DNA of 21,924 nt from a virus, in the IMG/VR virus record IMGVR_UViG_3300025102_000333, positions 1 to 21,924 of that record. The stretch is one strand, 5' to 3'. Below, piece after piece: positions 1 through 9,253 of the stretch. Under the pieces are notes generated by a model, which saw nothing but the letters and a program-made list of their open reading frames with translations, was not told the DNA's origin and made no database searches. A program made the position numbers and the translations under genes. Numbering within the stretch: the stretch's first letter is position 1; each line of letters begins with the position of its first letter.

Positions 1-6
1 TCTCCT
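1..6 (-). promoter_or_regulatory. Ribosome binding site of a gene lying off the left edge
   Basis: Read on the minus strand this is AGGAGA, immediately after the stop codon of the 94-aa gene. The same AAATAGGAGA context precedes the 341-aa gene at 2449, so a further leftward gene of the same operon probably begins just outside the window. Confidence 0.5.
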
Positions 7-12
7 ATTTAA

Positions 13-297
13 TTAACCGAGTGTATCCCCTTTGTCATCTTCGAAATGAGCTGAACCACTTATTACAGGTGGTGTTGGAGCTACATAATACTCTGAACCG
101 GTTAGATGTCCAATCAGTTTACCTTTTACAGCAGTAAGATTTGCGTCTTCTGCTAACTCGTGGTCAACAAACTGATGATACTGTCCATCTGAACCTGATA
201 CTCTTAATACCCAATATGCAAAATCACCATCGGTAAATTCTTTTCTAGCTGAATCTAACTTTGATGCTTCTGCTTGAGCCTCTGTAAAATGTGCCAT
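13..297 (-). CDS. Small hypothetical protein, 94 aa, distal end of the baseplate operon
   Basis: I do not recognise this protein. It is a short, acidic, soluble-looking polypeptide with no signal peptide or membrane segment. The N-terminal third looks helical (EAQAEASKLDSARKEF), and residues 25-50 have aromatic and beta-like character (FAYWVLRVSGSDGQYHQF). The ATG start is supported by AAGGAG about 9 bases upstream. It is the last complete gene of the leftward tail operon, separated by a 40-bp gap from the 358-aa virion protein, and another gene seems to follow off the edge. By position it may be a tail accessory or fibre-related protein, but nothing in the sequence proves this. Confidence 0.6.
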   Translation of the reverse strand: MAHFTEAQAEASKLDSARKEFTDGDFAYWVLRVSGSDGQYHQFVDHELAEDANLTAVKGKLIGHLTGSEYYVAPTPPVISGSAHFEDDKGDTLG

Positions 298-315
298 TAT
301 ATTTTCTCCTTAATA

Positions 316-327
316 TGTAACGTTACA
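316..327. repeat. 12-bp perfect palindrome in the gap before the 94-aa gene
   Basis: TGTAACGTTACA is a perfect dyad with no loop, in the 40-bp gap between two leftward genes and just upstream of the AAGGAG site of the 94-aa gene. The lack of a loop favours a protein-binding site over an RNA hairpin. It could also be chance in AT-rich spacer DNA. Confidence 0.35.
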
Positions 328-337
328 ACTATAAATA

Positions 338-1414
338 TTAGTTTGTGTCAAATCTTACCACAAAACTTAAAGACATTTCTTTATCATTTTTTATTGGTTT
401 TGCTGTTTTACCTATTGCCATCAATTCGTTGTTATCATTGTACAAACCAATTGTAGTAACATAAGTTGCAAAATCAGAATGAGTTGCCTCACCTATTAAT
501 TCCGTACCGATTTCGTATTGTCCATTTTTAAATGAACTTGTAGCAAACCCTATCATTTCATATGGTGTTGAATCTCTATATGTACCTACTAAGTTTGTGT
601 TTTGATTATAATTAGTACTATGAAATCCAACACTACCACTCATTCCTACTTTTAAACTTCTATTAGTTGTATGTAAAAAATCATCCTCTTCTAATTTACA
701 AATATATTCTCTTTCATATATAGTCTGTGTTGAATCAAATGTTACTGTAAAGTTACCAGCACCTATAGCAGAATATGAACCAGTATCGGTAATTACCATC
801 AACCCATCATCATAAAATATATTACCAACTACACTACCACTATTATTTGAATCTGGTTGTCTTACAGAATAACTAGAACTAAATGCAACATCGTATAAGT
901 TTCCATATCCATCATCTTGTAAAATTACTTGAGGACTACTATCATTATCAACTAATCGTATTGATTGTCTACCAATTGTTTCACCAAATAACTCTTGTGG
1001 TATAGATATAACATTTGCACTATTGTGTAATTGTCTTGATTTAGGTCGTCTCAATACCATCTTCGAAGTATCAGCGTTGGTATCATATAAATGACTTGTC
1101 TTAGTATATTCGACAACACCATCTGTGTTAATAGGTGTACCATGAATATAATCTTTATGTCCAAGCATTTGATTTACATCACGATAATACATTGTATTAA
1201 TCATATAATAACTAGGTATTTCATAAAAAGAAGCTGTGAATATAGTTTTAGAATCTGATGTAGTGTTCCAATTATATAAATTAGAATCAGTTCCTTTGGT
1301 AATTGGTATAGAATATACACCACTACCACTATCATTATTAGTTACAGTAAAAGTTTTGTTAACTTCAAATGGTGAGATTAAAATATCATCAGAGTCGATA
1401 TTCTTGAATATCAT
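338..1414 (-). CDS. Virion structural protein, 358 aa, paralogue of the adjacent 341-aa protein
   Basis: This is a Ser/Gly/Asn/Thr-rich, beta-predicted protein with no membrane segment, typical of phage tail or baseplate components. The N-terminus (FKNIDSDDILISPFEVNKTF) and a later stretch around YICKLEEDDFLHTTN resemble, from memory, a family of uncharacterised structural proteins in T4-like marine phages. The last 45 or so residues (TYVTTIGLYNDNNELMAIGK, then KPI) match the end of the neighbouring upstream gene, showing shared ancestry. The start at 1414 is supported by AGGAG 6 bases upstream, and that site overlaps the stop codon of the 341-aa gene, so the two are probably translationally linked. 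The exact role (fibre connector, baseplate rim or tail decoration) is not determinable from sequence. Confidence 0.75.
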   Translation of the reverse strand: MIFKNIDSDDILISPFEVNKTFTVTNNDSGSGVYSIPITKGTDSNLYNWNTTSDSKTIFTASFYEIPSYYMINTMYYRDVNQMLGHKDYIHGTPINTDGVVEYTKTSHLYDTNADTSKMVLRRPKSRQLHNSANVISIPQELFGETIGRQSIRLVDNDSSPQVILQDDGYGNLYDVAFSSSYSVRQPDSNNSGSVVGNIFYDDGLMVITDTGSYSAIGAGNFTVTFDSTQTIYEREYICKLEEDDFLHTTNRSLKVGMSGSVGFHSTNYNQNTNLVGTYRDSTPYEMIGFATSSFKNGQYEIGTELIGEATHSDFATYVTTIGLYNDNNELMAIGKTAKPIKNDKEMSLSFVVRFDTN

Positions 1415-1423
1415 ATGAAACTC

Positions 1424-2449
1424 CTAGAAATCTAGTTTTACTTTGATAAGTGCTTCTCTTGCTCTTGACTTTAATATTGGTTTACTTAACTTAGCAATTG
1501 CTAATAACTCATCAGAACTATTATACATACCTACAGTTGTGATGTAAGTTTTAGGATCTGCTTTCATACCTGGTATGATTTCCTTTACACCTGCAACAGA
1601 CTGAGTATAGTATGTTTCATTAGTAGTAGAGTTAAAGTTATTTGATGTAGCTCTTACGAAATAATGAACTGAGGTTATTTCTTCTTTACGTTTCATAGTA
1701 AATTTACTACCGAGAACAATAGCATCGAAAAGTTTTCTATTATTTCTATTATCTGAGTTAGAACCACTTGCGGTAATTAATGCTAGTGGTGCAGCACTTA
1801 ATCTTTCTGGATTAAGAATTAAAGTTCCTAGACTTGGATAGAATGTTCCGTAAGAACCTATCGTAGAATTTTCAGAAGCAGCTGCAGTATTTATTGTAGT
1901 ACCACCTTCCAATGTTCCACTTACTATATTATATTCTGGTGAAAAGTTTCTTTCAAAAGTATTTCCACCTTTATTGGTAGATGAATCATCAATCAATTTT
2001 ACTTGACCAGCACTAGAACTAAGATGTAATTCCCAACCACCTGGTTCAATTGCTTCTCTCATTCTAGCTCTGTTTACAGATATAGCGTAAATTTGTTTTG
2101 AAGTAGTATTACCTTGAAAAGTAAAATTTGTTGTTTCAGGTGGATTAATTAAATTATTAAACTGACCAAAAACAGCTGCAGTAGTTCTATCACCAGTAGC
2201 ACCTTTGGTTCCTAATGAACCACTACCTTCTCTGTGACCATAAACAATTCCAAACTGAATAGATGCGGATGCATTTGCAGCTGGATTATATCTATACACA
2301 TCTATATTATAATCACCTGTATTAGTGTATTGAGTTGATGAACTGAAGAATGTTTCCATTGTACCATCACCGTTTTGCCATATACCTGACGTAACGATTC
2401 CAATATCTTCACTTATATCTTCAGCTGTAAAATCTTTGAATGAACTCAT
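1424..2449 (-). CDS. Virion structural protein, 341 aa, first of a tandem paralogous pair
   Basis: This protein is Ser/Thr/Asn-rich, soluble and beta-predicted. The C-terminal block TYITTVGMYNSSDELLAIAK followed by LSKPI lines up with the end of the next gene (about 15 of 25 positions identical by eye). A less clear match precedes it (KFTMKRKEEITSVHYF against the YICKLEEDDF region). The N-terminal two thirds do not align, so the pair appears to share a C-terminal module under different front ends. That arrangement is common where related proteins plug into the same baseplate site. The start is ATG with AGGAG upstream, and the preceding 215-aa gene ends 17 bases away. The virion assignment rests on context and composition. 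No enzymatic motif is visible. Confidence 0.75.
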   Translation of the reverse strand: MSSFKDFTAEDISEDIGIVTSGIWQNGDGTMETFFSSSTQYTNTGDYNIDVYRYNPAANASASIQFGIVYGHREGSGSLGTKGATGDRTTAAVFGQFNNLINPPETTNFTFQGNTTSKQIYAISVNRARMREAIEPGGWELHLSSSAGQVKLIDDSSTNKGGNTFERNFSPEYNIVSGTLEGGTTINTAAASENSTIGSYGTFYPSLGTLILNPERLSAAPLALITASGSNSDNRNNRKLFDAIVLGSKFTMKRKEEITSVHYFVRATSNNFNSTTNETYYTQSVAGVKEIIPGMKADPKTYITTVGMYNSSDELLAIAKLSKPILKSRAREALIKVKLDF

Positions 2450-2465
2450 TTTTAAAATCTCCTAT

Positions 2466-3113
2466 TTAATAGCTTATACTTCCACCAGGTCCAAAATTTA
2501 TTGGAGCTCCTGACTCAGGATCTAGAGGGTTATTTCTTGGTTGTTTTGATAGAGGATCTTTTCCTGAACCTGCATCTTCTTTAACACTAATTGTAATAGT
2601 TTGTACTAAACCAGAACTTTTACCTTGTATAGTTACATCAGTAGTTGCAAGTGTATTAATTGATTGTGCTATTAATGTAGCTTGAGGACCTACAAAAGTT
2701 TTACTTGTCCCTCCATTAAATTTTACTATATTCGTATTACCTATTGTAAAAATATAATTTTCAGTAGGTGAACCAACCGTTTTTGGTTTTAATACAATAT
2801 CTGTATCTTTTGTAACATTGCTATAGTTAGTACTATCTATGTTCAATTGTGCTCCAGCTTGAGATTGATTTACTAAAAAACTACGAAATGCAGTTCTGTT
2901 AGGTGTAGCTTCTAGTAGAGACATATTTTCTATGACTGTACCATATGAATCTGTTCCATTAGGATGAGTTACATCATATAATGTATAATCTATTTCCTCA
3001 TCACTAAGAGCAAACTTTGTTATGTTTAAATCACCACCAGCTGCTAATACTTCACGACCTCTTTTCGTTAATATTGCATCTACGGTTATACTTGAATTGT
3101 CTAAAAATCCCAT
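2466..3113 (-). CDS. Phage tail/baseplate structural protein, 215 aa
   Basis: The first 60 residues (MGFLDNSSITVDAILTKRGR, then EVLAAGG, ITKFALSDEEIDY and DVTHPNG) form a pattern I associate with a conserved but functionally uncharacterised structural protein of large T4-like marine phages. The remainder is beta-predicted and Thr/Ser-rich, ending in a Pro/Gly-rich tail. No signal peptide or membrane helix is present. The ATG is preceded by GGAG at 8 bases. A 78-bp gap of very AT-rich DNA separates it from the upstream 1543-aa gene, one of the few real gaps in this operon, so an internal promoter is possible although no convincing -35/-10 pair was found. Confidence 0.7.
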   Translation of the reverse strand: MGFLDNSSITVDAILTKRGREVLAAGGDLNITKFALSDEEIDYTLYDVTHPNGTDSYGTVIENMSLLEATPNRTAFRSFLVNQSQAGAQLNIDSTNYSNVTKDTDIVLKPKTVGSPTENYIFTIGNTNIVKFNGGTSKTFVGPQATLIAQSINTLATTDVTIQGKSSGLVQTITISVKEDAGSGKDPLSKQPRNNPLDPESGAPINFGPGGSISY

Positions 3114-3191
3114 GTTATTGTCTCCAAAGATTGTTGTGTTGATATAACTTTTCTATAAATAAATATCTATATTTAATTTTTTTTAACATTT

Positions 3192-6100
3192 TTATCTTCT
3201 ACCTCGTTTTGGCTTTATCTTTTTACTTTTTCCTTTTTGGTCTACACTCAACTTACTTATACCCTTAGTAGTTGGTACTGCAACAGTTGCAGCGGTTTGT
3301 GTAACTATAAATGGTAAATCTCCATCAATGGTAGTTTCTGATGTATTTTTTACACCTTCGTAAAACATTCTTTTGAATGCAGTGTTATCTTGATATGATG
3401 TATCTAAATCTGTTTCATGTAAAGAACGTGAATTGTATAAATTTTCAAACGGATTAATACTATATCTAGAACTATTATTATAATTATCTTCACTATTATA
3501 AAAGAACTTATATTCTTTATTATTTTCAGATATTCTTTGATTTATTATCATAGCACCAGTTGCTTCTGAGTATATTGAATCGGGTCCTCCGTAAGTAACA
3601 CTACCACTTATGTATAAATTTCTATCATCAAAATTGTCATTTGTAGTAAAATTATATAAAGATGGTTTTCTAAATGTATCGGATGAATCTATATTACCTT
3701 CATAGTTTGGATACTCCGTTTCTATTTTTAATATTGAATGACTAGCTTCTTGGTAAACACCGTCCTCATCTGTATTAAAATGAAAATTTGTTAGATTTAT
3801 TTCAGAACTATAATCTATCTGTGTGAAAGATGGATGATCTCTTTGTATTGGATTTTTAGACCTTTCAAATATATTTGGTTCTATAATAGTACCAACTTGT
3901 GGTTTAGCTCTCATTGGTAAAATTTTTCTAAATTGTTTAAATATAGATTGGTCGTAGTATTTTATCAAATGCATATAATCCCAAAAATCATTATTACCAG
4001 TGTACTTTTTAAAATATTTATCAGCTGATTCTTTTAAATCTCTATATTGTAATTTAAAGTTATCACGAGGATCTCCTAATAAGTCATTAAAATCTAAGTT
4101 AGCAAACGAAGATATTATGTCATCATTTACGACATCTGTTGGTGAGAAATAAATACCGACTTTAGGAGAATCAATTGGTGAAAAATCATTTGAACTAACA
4201 TCAAATCTTTCTTTTACACTTAAACTAGCAGCCATCTTATCCAAGGGCCCGTCTGACGCATTACTTAAGGAATTATTTTCTATTCTTATTTTATCTGTAT
4301 TTCTTCTGTTAGGTCCGTAATTTGGTATAAAAGTTTTAGTTTGGTCAACAACTGACTCGAATGTATTCAAACCACCAAACCCAATTGCAAATCCTGGTGA
4401 TGTGGTAGTTTGATTGGAACTAACATCTCGTATTGTAGTACCATCTGATAATACACTATTATCATCAAAAGAATATCTAACTGCCAAACTTTCGTATGAT
4501 GATGATGGACTATTACCAACATATGATTTCGGGTCACTTACGTGATTGTTAAAAAATTGTTCTTTTAAGGGTTCATTCCACATTCTAAATTCCATCATTG
4601 AACCTGAAAGTTGAGCTCCAAAGTCATCTGAGGGTTTACCACCTATATATAAAATTCCACTGCCTGTCCAAGAAGCATTATACGAAGATGATGTAGAACC
4701 AGTTATATGTAGAACCGTATTTGAATCTTGTACAATTTTATCTATACCATCTGAATACTTCTTGACAAAAAGTTGATAATTAAAAGAATCACCGATACTA
4801 TCTGTATTAGTTGGTGCCTTTCTTAATGAGACATCATCCCAATATATAGTTGACTCAGGTTTCATGTTTTCAAATCTTATACCTAATTTAGATGTGTTTG
4901 GAAATCTAATTGTCTTAGTAACTGTAACATTTTTCCATTCACCCTCAACTAAACCAACAACATCTGATGATTTAATTCCTCCAAATGTATTTATAGAAGT
5001 TTGATTAGAGTTTACATCTTCACTCCAATTTACTACATTTTCGTTAGAGTCTAATTCAAATACTCTTAATCTTCCAATAGAATCTACCGTACTACCAGAT
5101 GCTTTTGCAAATGCACTAAATATGTAAGTTTCACCTGAACTTACTGATGCAACCGACGCAGGTTCTGAACCTGAACTAAATCCCAATGTATATGATAAAT
5201 TGTTTTCATCTAAATTTGAATTGTTTATGTGTTGTAATGCCTTAGTTCCAGTTCTTGATACATTAGAACCACTTACTATCTCAATCTCACCAGAAACTGC
5301 ATTCACAGAAGAACCAGTAATAAATGGTGGATTAAATAATTGAGTGGTTTCAAAAGATGGATGTGGAAATAATTCAGTTTCTACTTTTTCTTTTTTCAAC
5401 ATTACAGAATAATAATCACCATCATATATTGGCAGTAATGAAGAACTAATTACTGAAGAACCACCTGAACCAGATAGTGTAAATGAAACCGTACCTAAAT
5501 TATCTGAAGAACCATTATCTTTTAATCCTATAGCCCACTCTGTACCTTTTTGTACTAAAGTTTGATTTGAACCACTTGCAGCTCTAAATCTAAACTCTAT
5601 TGTTTCTGGTTTCCTACTAGTATTAGAATCATCACTCCAGCTTGCAGATATATGTTGAGCTCCTCTAAATCCTAATGCTCTTGTAAACCTTCTTTTTGTT
5701 TCAAAAGGTGCACGTTTAACATCTGCGTCCAATCCACCAAATTCTCTGACTTTTAAAATAGTTGATGGTACACCATAACAATTTAATATTGCTTTTAATG
5801 AACCAAGAGTACCCTTTGATTTTAATATAAAAGGCATACTTGCAATTAATCTTTTGGTTATTTCTTTAGAAACATCGGCTTCTGTTGGTGAGTCAAGTGA
5901 ACCAGAAGTGTAGAGTGAATATGAGGTTCCATTTAACTTTCTACCAAATCCATATCTACTCAAATCCAATAAATCTTTTCCATCTTGTGTAGTCCACCCT
6001 AGTGATTTTGCTAATGAAAAAACTAAATCTTTAGAAAACCCATCTTTTAAGTCTAATCTTCTATCTGTAATATCAGACATTGATTTTATATAAGCCCAAA

Positions 6101-7823
6101 GTTCATCGAATTGTTGACCTACCATATCCATAAAATCTAAGAATTGAACATTTTGAGAATCACTACGCACGTGGTCTGGTAATAAATTAACCAAACGATT
6201 ACCGTTTCCAGTATCATAAAAAGAAGCACTAAATAGTTGACCTGTTTTACTTGATACTGAACCATACCAATCTGTAAAATCAGCATGGGATGAACTTACA
6301 GGTTCAAAAGGATTTTCATAAGTACCACTTCCTGTTTTAGGCCATGATGCATTTGGAAATTCACCTATTGAACTTGTAACATAATTAGATTGTTCAAAAT
6401 ATAAATACTTTTCATAACCATCAAAATTATTTTTAATATCTCGTATTTTATTATGATGAATCTTAAGGTCGGCTTCTCCGTTTGTTACACCTACAAATGA
6501 ACTACTTAATACTGTCTGCTCTTCAATCTGTTGAACTTTGTATTTAAAATTTTCCAATCTTCTTTGTGCAGAAGAAAAGTTTACAAAATTTTCATAGTTA
6601 GAATAATCAATTGACAATTCAACTGATGATTCTTTTAAAAATTTATCTTCTATATCATCTTTTAATCTAGTATCTGTTGTAACTAAATCACTATATGTTT
6701 TAAATTCAGTTTGTCTTTTTGTTATAGGTGATTCACTTGGTAAATTATCTTTTGGTATTAGTACTCGAAAATCTTCATCTTCTTGTGCATATCCAACCAA
6801 CTCAACTGTTTCTGTTAATGGTGGTAATACTTCTCTAACAACATACGTCAAATCTTTTTCATTTATATCATCTGGTATAGGTTCATATGTTTTATATACT
6901 ACAGAGTATGGTAACGTAGGTACAGTTTTATTATCATATTTAACATTTGTTGTTAAAATTCTCTTATCATCACCAAAATGTAAATATGTATTTAAATCTC
7001 TCCTATCTCCAAACGTATTACTAATAGTCCAATTTGTATATTGACTAGTTGGTTCTATAGCAACTTCAGGTTGTAATCGTGTCTTTAAAGTACTAAAACT
7101 TGTATCTATATGTATAACATCATTATCTACGTCTCTTATGTTAGCAACAAATGGTTGGTATATAGGTGTAAATACAGGTTCTGGTATATTTGGAAAAAGA
7201 CTGAAAGAAAATTCATCTAATTCAGCATTTATATTATCAGTAAAATTGTCTGATGTAATAGCTCCTGTAAGTGTTTTAAGATATCCTTTTATATCAACTT
7301 GAATTATAGAATTTGGAGCTATCAACAAAGAATTATTAATGATACCTGCTTGTATAATTGCTGCTATATCGATTGGAAAAAAATCATCACTTTGATAGTT
7401 GGTTTCCTGTTGGCCTATTGTGCCCAGCTCAAATATGTCACCCATGCTCAACCCATCAGCCGCTATAAGATTTTTAAATGCAATAGGAACACGACTTACC
7501 AATTGTCCATTGATATAAAATCCTAAGTCTAAAACTTCCATTAATGATTGATCAATCTCCCCCTCTTTTTCCATTTTGGTTGTTACATATGTCGGTAACG
7601 GATTTTTTAATTTAATTGTAATAGTTTCGTCACCTCTAGCAATAAGAGGTGGATTATATGCTGAATCTTCATACCAACCTTCACCCAACACATATGCAAA
7701 TCGTTCACTATATTCGTTACTAGCAATCTGTGAGGTACTATCAAGTCCATCAGGTCGTTGTGAATCGTCTCCTCCTAAAAGTACATTAACTGGTGGTAAT
7801 TCTATGTAAGGTTTATTAGCCAT
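3192..7823 (-). CDS. Giant baseplate wedge protein, P2 gpI / T4 gp7-like, with nested lectin and CBM-like domains
   Basis: This 1543-aa protein is the largest in the window. Residues 1-540 are a beta-rich N-terminal region. Residues about 546-700 (NLLPDHVRSD, DMVGQQFDELWAYIKSMSD, then SMPFILKSKGTLGSLKAILN) follow the logic of the P2 gpI family, the counterpart of T4 gp7, which pairs with gp6/gpJ in the wedge. Residues about 735-810 and 1010-1120 look like two halves of a LamG/concanavalin-like jelly roll (TIEFRFRAAS; LYIGGKP; GSMMEFRMWNEPL). Between them, residues 815-1003 look like a CBM4_9-type module (PHPSFE, SGETYIFSAFAKASG, EGEWKNVTVT, IYWDDVSLRK). The C-terminus is strongly basic (KGKSKKIKPKRGRR). 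The start shares a base with the stop of the upstream gene (TAATG). It follows gp6 in the operon by three genes. The wedge role is inferred from family and context; the glycan-binding role is a guess from fold patterns. Confidence 0.75.
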   Translation of the reverse strand: MANKPYIELPPVNVLLGGDDSQRPDGLDSTSQIASNEYSERFAYVLGEGWYEDSAYNPPLIARGDETITIKLKNPLPTYVTTKMEKEGEIDQSLMEVLDLGFYINGQLVSRVPIAFKNLIAADGLSMGDIFELGTIGQQETNYQSDDFFPIDIAAIIQAGIINNSLLIAPNSIIQVDIKGYLKTLTGAITSDNFTDNINAELDEFSFSLFPNIPEPVFTPIYQPFVANIRDVDNDVIHIDTSFSTLKTRLQPEVAIEPTSQYTNWTISNTFGDRRDLNTYLHFGDDKRILTTNVKYDNKTVPTLPYSVVYKTYEPIPDDINEKDLTYVVREVLPPLTETVELVGYAQEDEDFRVLIPKDNLPSESPITKRQTEFKTYSDLVTTDTRLKDDIEDKFLKESSVELSIDYSNYENFVNFSSAQRRLENFKYKVQQIEEQTVLSSSFVGVTNGEADLKIHHNKIRDIKNNFDGYEKYLYFEQSNYVTSSIGEFPNASWPKTGSGTYENPFEPVSSSHADFTDWYGSVSSKTGQLFSASFYDTGNGNRLVNLLPDHVRSDSQNVQFLDFMDMVGQQFDELWAYIKSMSDITDRRLDLKDGFSKDLVFSLAKSLGWTTQDGKDLLDLSRYGFGRKLNGTSYSLYTSGSLDSPTEADVSKEITKRLIASMPFILKSKGTLGSLKAILNCYGVPSTILKVREFGGLDADVKRAPFETKRRFTRALGFRGAQHISASWSDDSNTSRKPETIEFRFRAASGSNQTLVQKGTEWAIGLKDNGSSDNLGTVSFTLSGSGGSSVISSSLLPIYDGDYYSVMLKKEKVETELFPHPSFETTQLFNPPFITGSSVNAVSGEIEIVSGSNVSRTGTKALQHINNSNLDENNLSYTLGFSSGSEPASVASVSSGETYIFSAFAKASGSTVDSIGRLRVFELDSNENVVNWSEDVNSNQTSINTFGGIKSSDVVGLVEGEWKNVTVTKTIRFPNTSKLGIRFENMKPESTIYWDDVSLRKAPTNTDSIGDSFNYQLFVKKYSDGIDKIVQDSNTVLHITGSTSSSYNASWTGSGILYIGGKPSDDFGAQLSGSMMEFRMWNEPLKEQFFNNHVSDPKSYVGNSPSSSYESLAVRYSFDDNSVLSDGTTIRDVSSNQTTTSPGFAIGFGGLNTFESVVDQTKTFIPNYGPNRRNTDKIRIENNSLSNASDGPLDKMAASLSVKERFDVSSNDFSPIDSPKVGIYFSPTDVVNDDIISSFANLDFNDLLGDPRDNFKLQYRDLKESADKYFKKYTGNNDFWDYMHLIKYYDQSIFKQFRKILPMRAKPQVGTIIEPNIFERSKNPIQRDHPSFTQIDYSSEINLTNFHFNTDEDGVYQEASHSILKIETEYPNYEGNIDSSDTFRKPSLYNFTTNDNFDDRNLYISGSVTYGGPDSIYSEATGAMIINQRISENNKEYKFFYNSEDNYNNSSRYSINPFENLYNSRSLHETDLDTSYQDNTAFKRMFYEGVKNTSETTIDGDLPFIVTQTAATVAVPTTKGISKLSVDQKGKSKKIKPKRGRR

Positions 7824-9253
7824 TAGTTGTGAGTCTCTATTATTGCAGGTAATGCAATTGTTGATGTTTGATTTGAAGTATTATCTTTAATTGTTAACTT
7901 TATACCTATACGTAATCCATTACCAAAAAGTTCTACTCTTAACTTAGAACCTTGTCTCTCATTGTCAGAACCAGTTTCTCCAGCTATAGTTTGAGATGCT
8001 TTAAATGAATTTTCAGGTGTTCGTGTTGCATACTCAGCACTTGGTGTTATTATTCTAAAACTTCCACCTGAAGTTGCACCTACATCTCTAGGTTGTATTC
8101 TATCATATGAATCTTTTTTGAATACACCACCATCATCTTTATCCCATCCAAATACTTCCCATGTGTATGTAGTAGCAGCGTCTGCTCTAAGTGTTGAATT
8201 ACTAGCAAAATCTAAAACAGGTTCAGGATCGTTTCGTTTTACCCATATTGGATCAAATGCACTATCTTTTAAATTTCGTATATCTTCAATTTTTCTACCA
8301 TCTCCTTGAAAATCAAAAGTGTCAAAATTTTGAATAGCCATTGGTATATCTTGATTATAATTTAGATTTTTAAATATATCATAGGCTGGAGAAAAGAAAA
8401 TATCTCCTGGAGCGTTCTTCAAATTATTATCTGTAAATCTCGTTCCATCCACTGCTTGGTCTAAATAAAAACTTGCTTCAAGGGCTTCAGTACCAGTTAG
8501 CTCAGATGGAGTTTTTCCTAATTCTTCTGGACTAATTGGAGTTGGTGGACTTTCGTAACCTACTATAAAAACATTTGGTATTATTATTTTTCCATTTTTC
8601 ATCGAGTCTTCAAATTGCGGATTGGTTTCTGAATTTGAAAATTTTATTGTTTTTGAGTTTCTTTTTTCTGAATTTGTATCACCTACAAATTCTATATTAC
8701 TCGAATCCATAGGTGATGCAACAACTTTTTTATTTGTTGCGGCTAGTCTGTAAAAATCTCTAATGTACTTTTCATTTTTTATTTTTTGTGGTACTAACCG
8801 TATTTCAGTTCTAGATGGTGATATCTCGTGAGATATATATTTATTTTCTTTTATAAATAAACTTTTATCTATTTGATTTATGTCAACATCTCCATTAAAT
8901 ATTTCATCATTTTCATCTGTAACCACAGTTTCGTATGAACCAGCTAATTTTCTTAAAAAGTTATATGTAACTTTAAACCTACCTCTATCATATCCTAGCT
9001 TTCTAAGAATAGTACCAGTTTTTAACTTAATACCCCCCTTTTCATCATCATAATAATAATCAGTTGAATCAGCAACTGAAGTTTCTAATAAATTATCATT
9101 GATGTCATATATTAAGACCTCAACATAATCTTCAGAATCATTGCCAAAGTATCCACCAAAGTATGCATTTTTGTATGATATACTACTATTATACTCAAAT
9201 TTTCTGTTAGAAAGTAATAATTCTTTATCAAATTCTTTTAACTTACTTGACAT
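7823..9253 (-). CDS. Predicted baseplate/tail structural protein, 476 aa
   Basis: I do not recognise a named family. The protein is soluble, mixed charge at the N-terminus (KLKEFDKELLLSNRKFEYNS) and beta-predicted thereafter, with no signal peptide, membrane helix or catalytic motif. Residues 30-110 have a compact beta pattern (DYVEVLIYDINDNLLETS, then FKVTYNFLRKLAG). The C-terminal 50 residues (LRVELFGNGLRIGIKLTIKD) read like an exposed beta-sandwich edge. It is joined by TAATG one-base overlaps to both neighbours, the 198-aa gene upstream and the 1543-aa wedge gene downstream, which suggests coupled, roughly matched synthesis of wedge components. It could be a counterpart of another T4 wedge protein such as gp8, but I cannot show that. 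Confidence 0.65.
   Translation of the reverse strand: MSSKLKEFDKELLLSNRKFEYNSSISYKNAYFGGYFGNDSEDYVEVLIYDINDNLLETSVADSTDYYYDDEKGGIKLKTGTILRKLGYDRGRFKVTYNFLRKLAGSYETVVTDENDEIFNGDVDINQIDKSLFIKENKYISHEISPSRTEIRLVPQKIKNEKYIRDFYRLAATNKKVVASPMDSSNIEFVGDTNSEKRNSKTIKFSNSETNPQFEDSMKNGKIIIPNVFIVGYESPPTPISPEELGKTPSELTGTEALEASFYLDQAVDGTRFTDNNLKNAPGDIFFSPAYDIFKNLNYNQDIPMAIQNFDTFDFQGDGRKIEDIRNLKDSAFDPIWVKRNDPEPVLDFASNSTLRADAATTYTWEVFGWDKDDGGVFKKDSYDRIQPRDVGATSGGSFRIITPSAEYATRTPENSFKASQTIAGETGSDNERQGSKLRVELFGNGLRIGIKLTIKDNTSNQTSTIALPAIIETHN

Noticed and set aside
346-351. TTGACA on the minus strand before the 94-aa gene as a -35 box
   Set aside because: It encodes the last residues of the 358-aa protein, and no acceptable -10 lies 16-18 bases downstream (the only TATAGT is 12 bases away).
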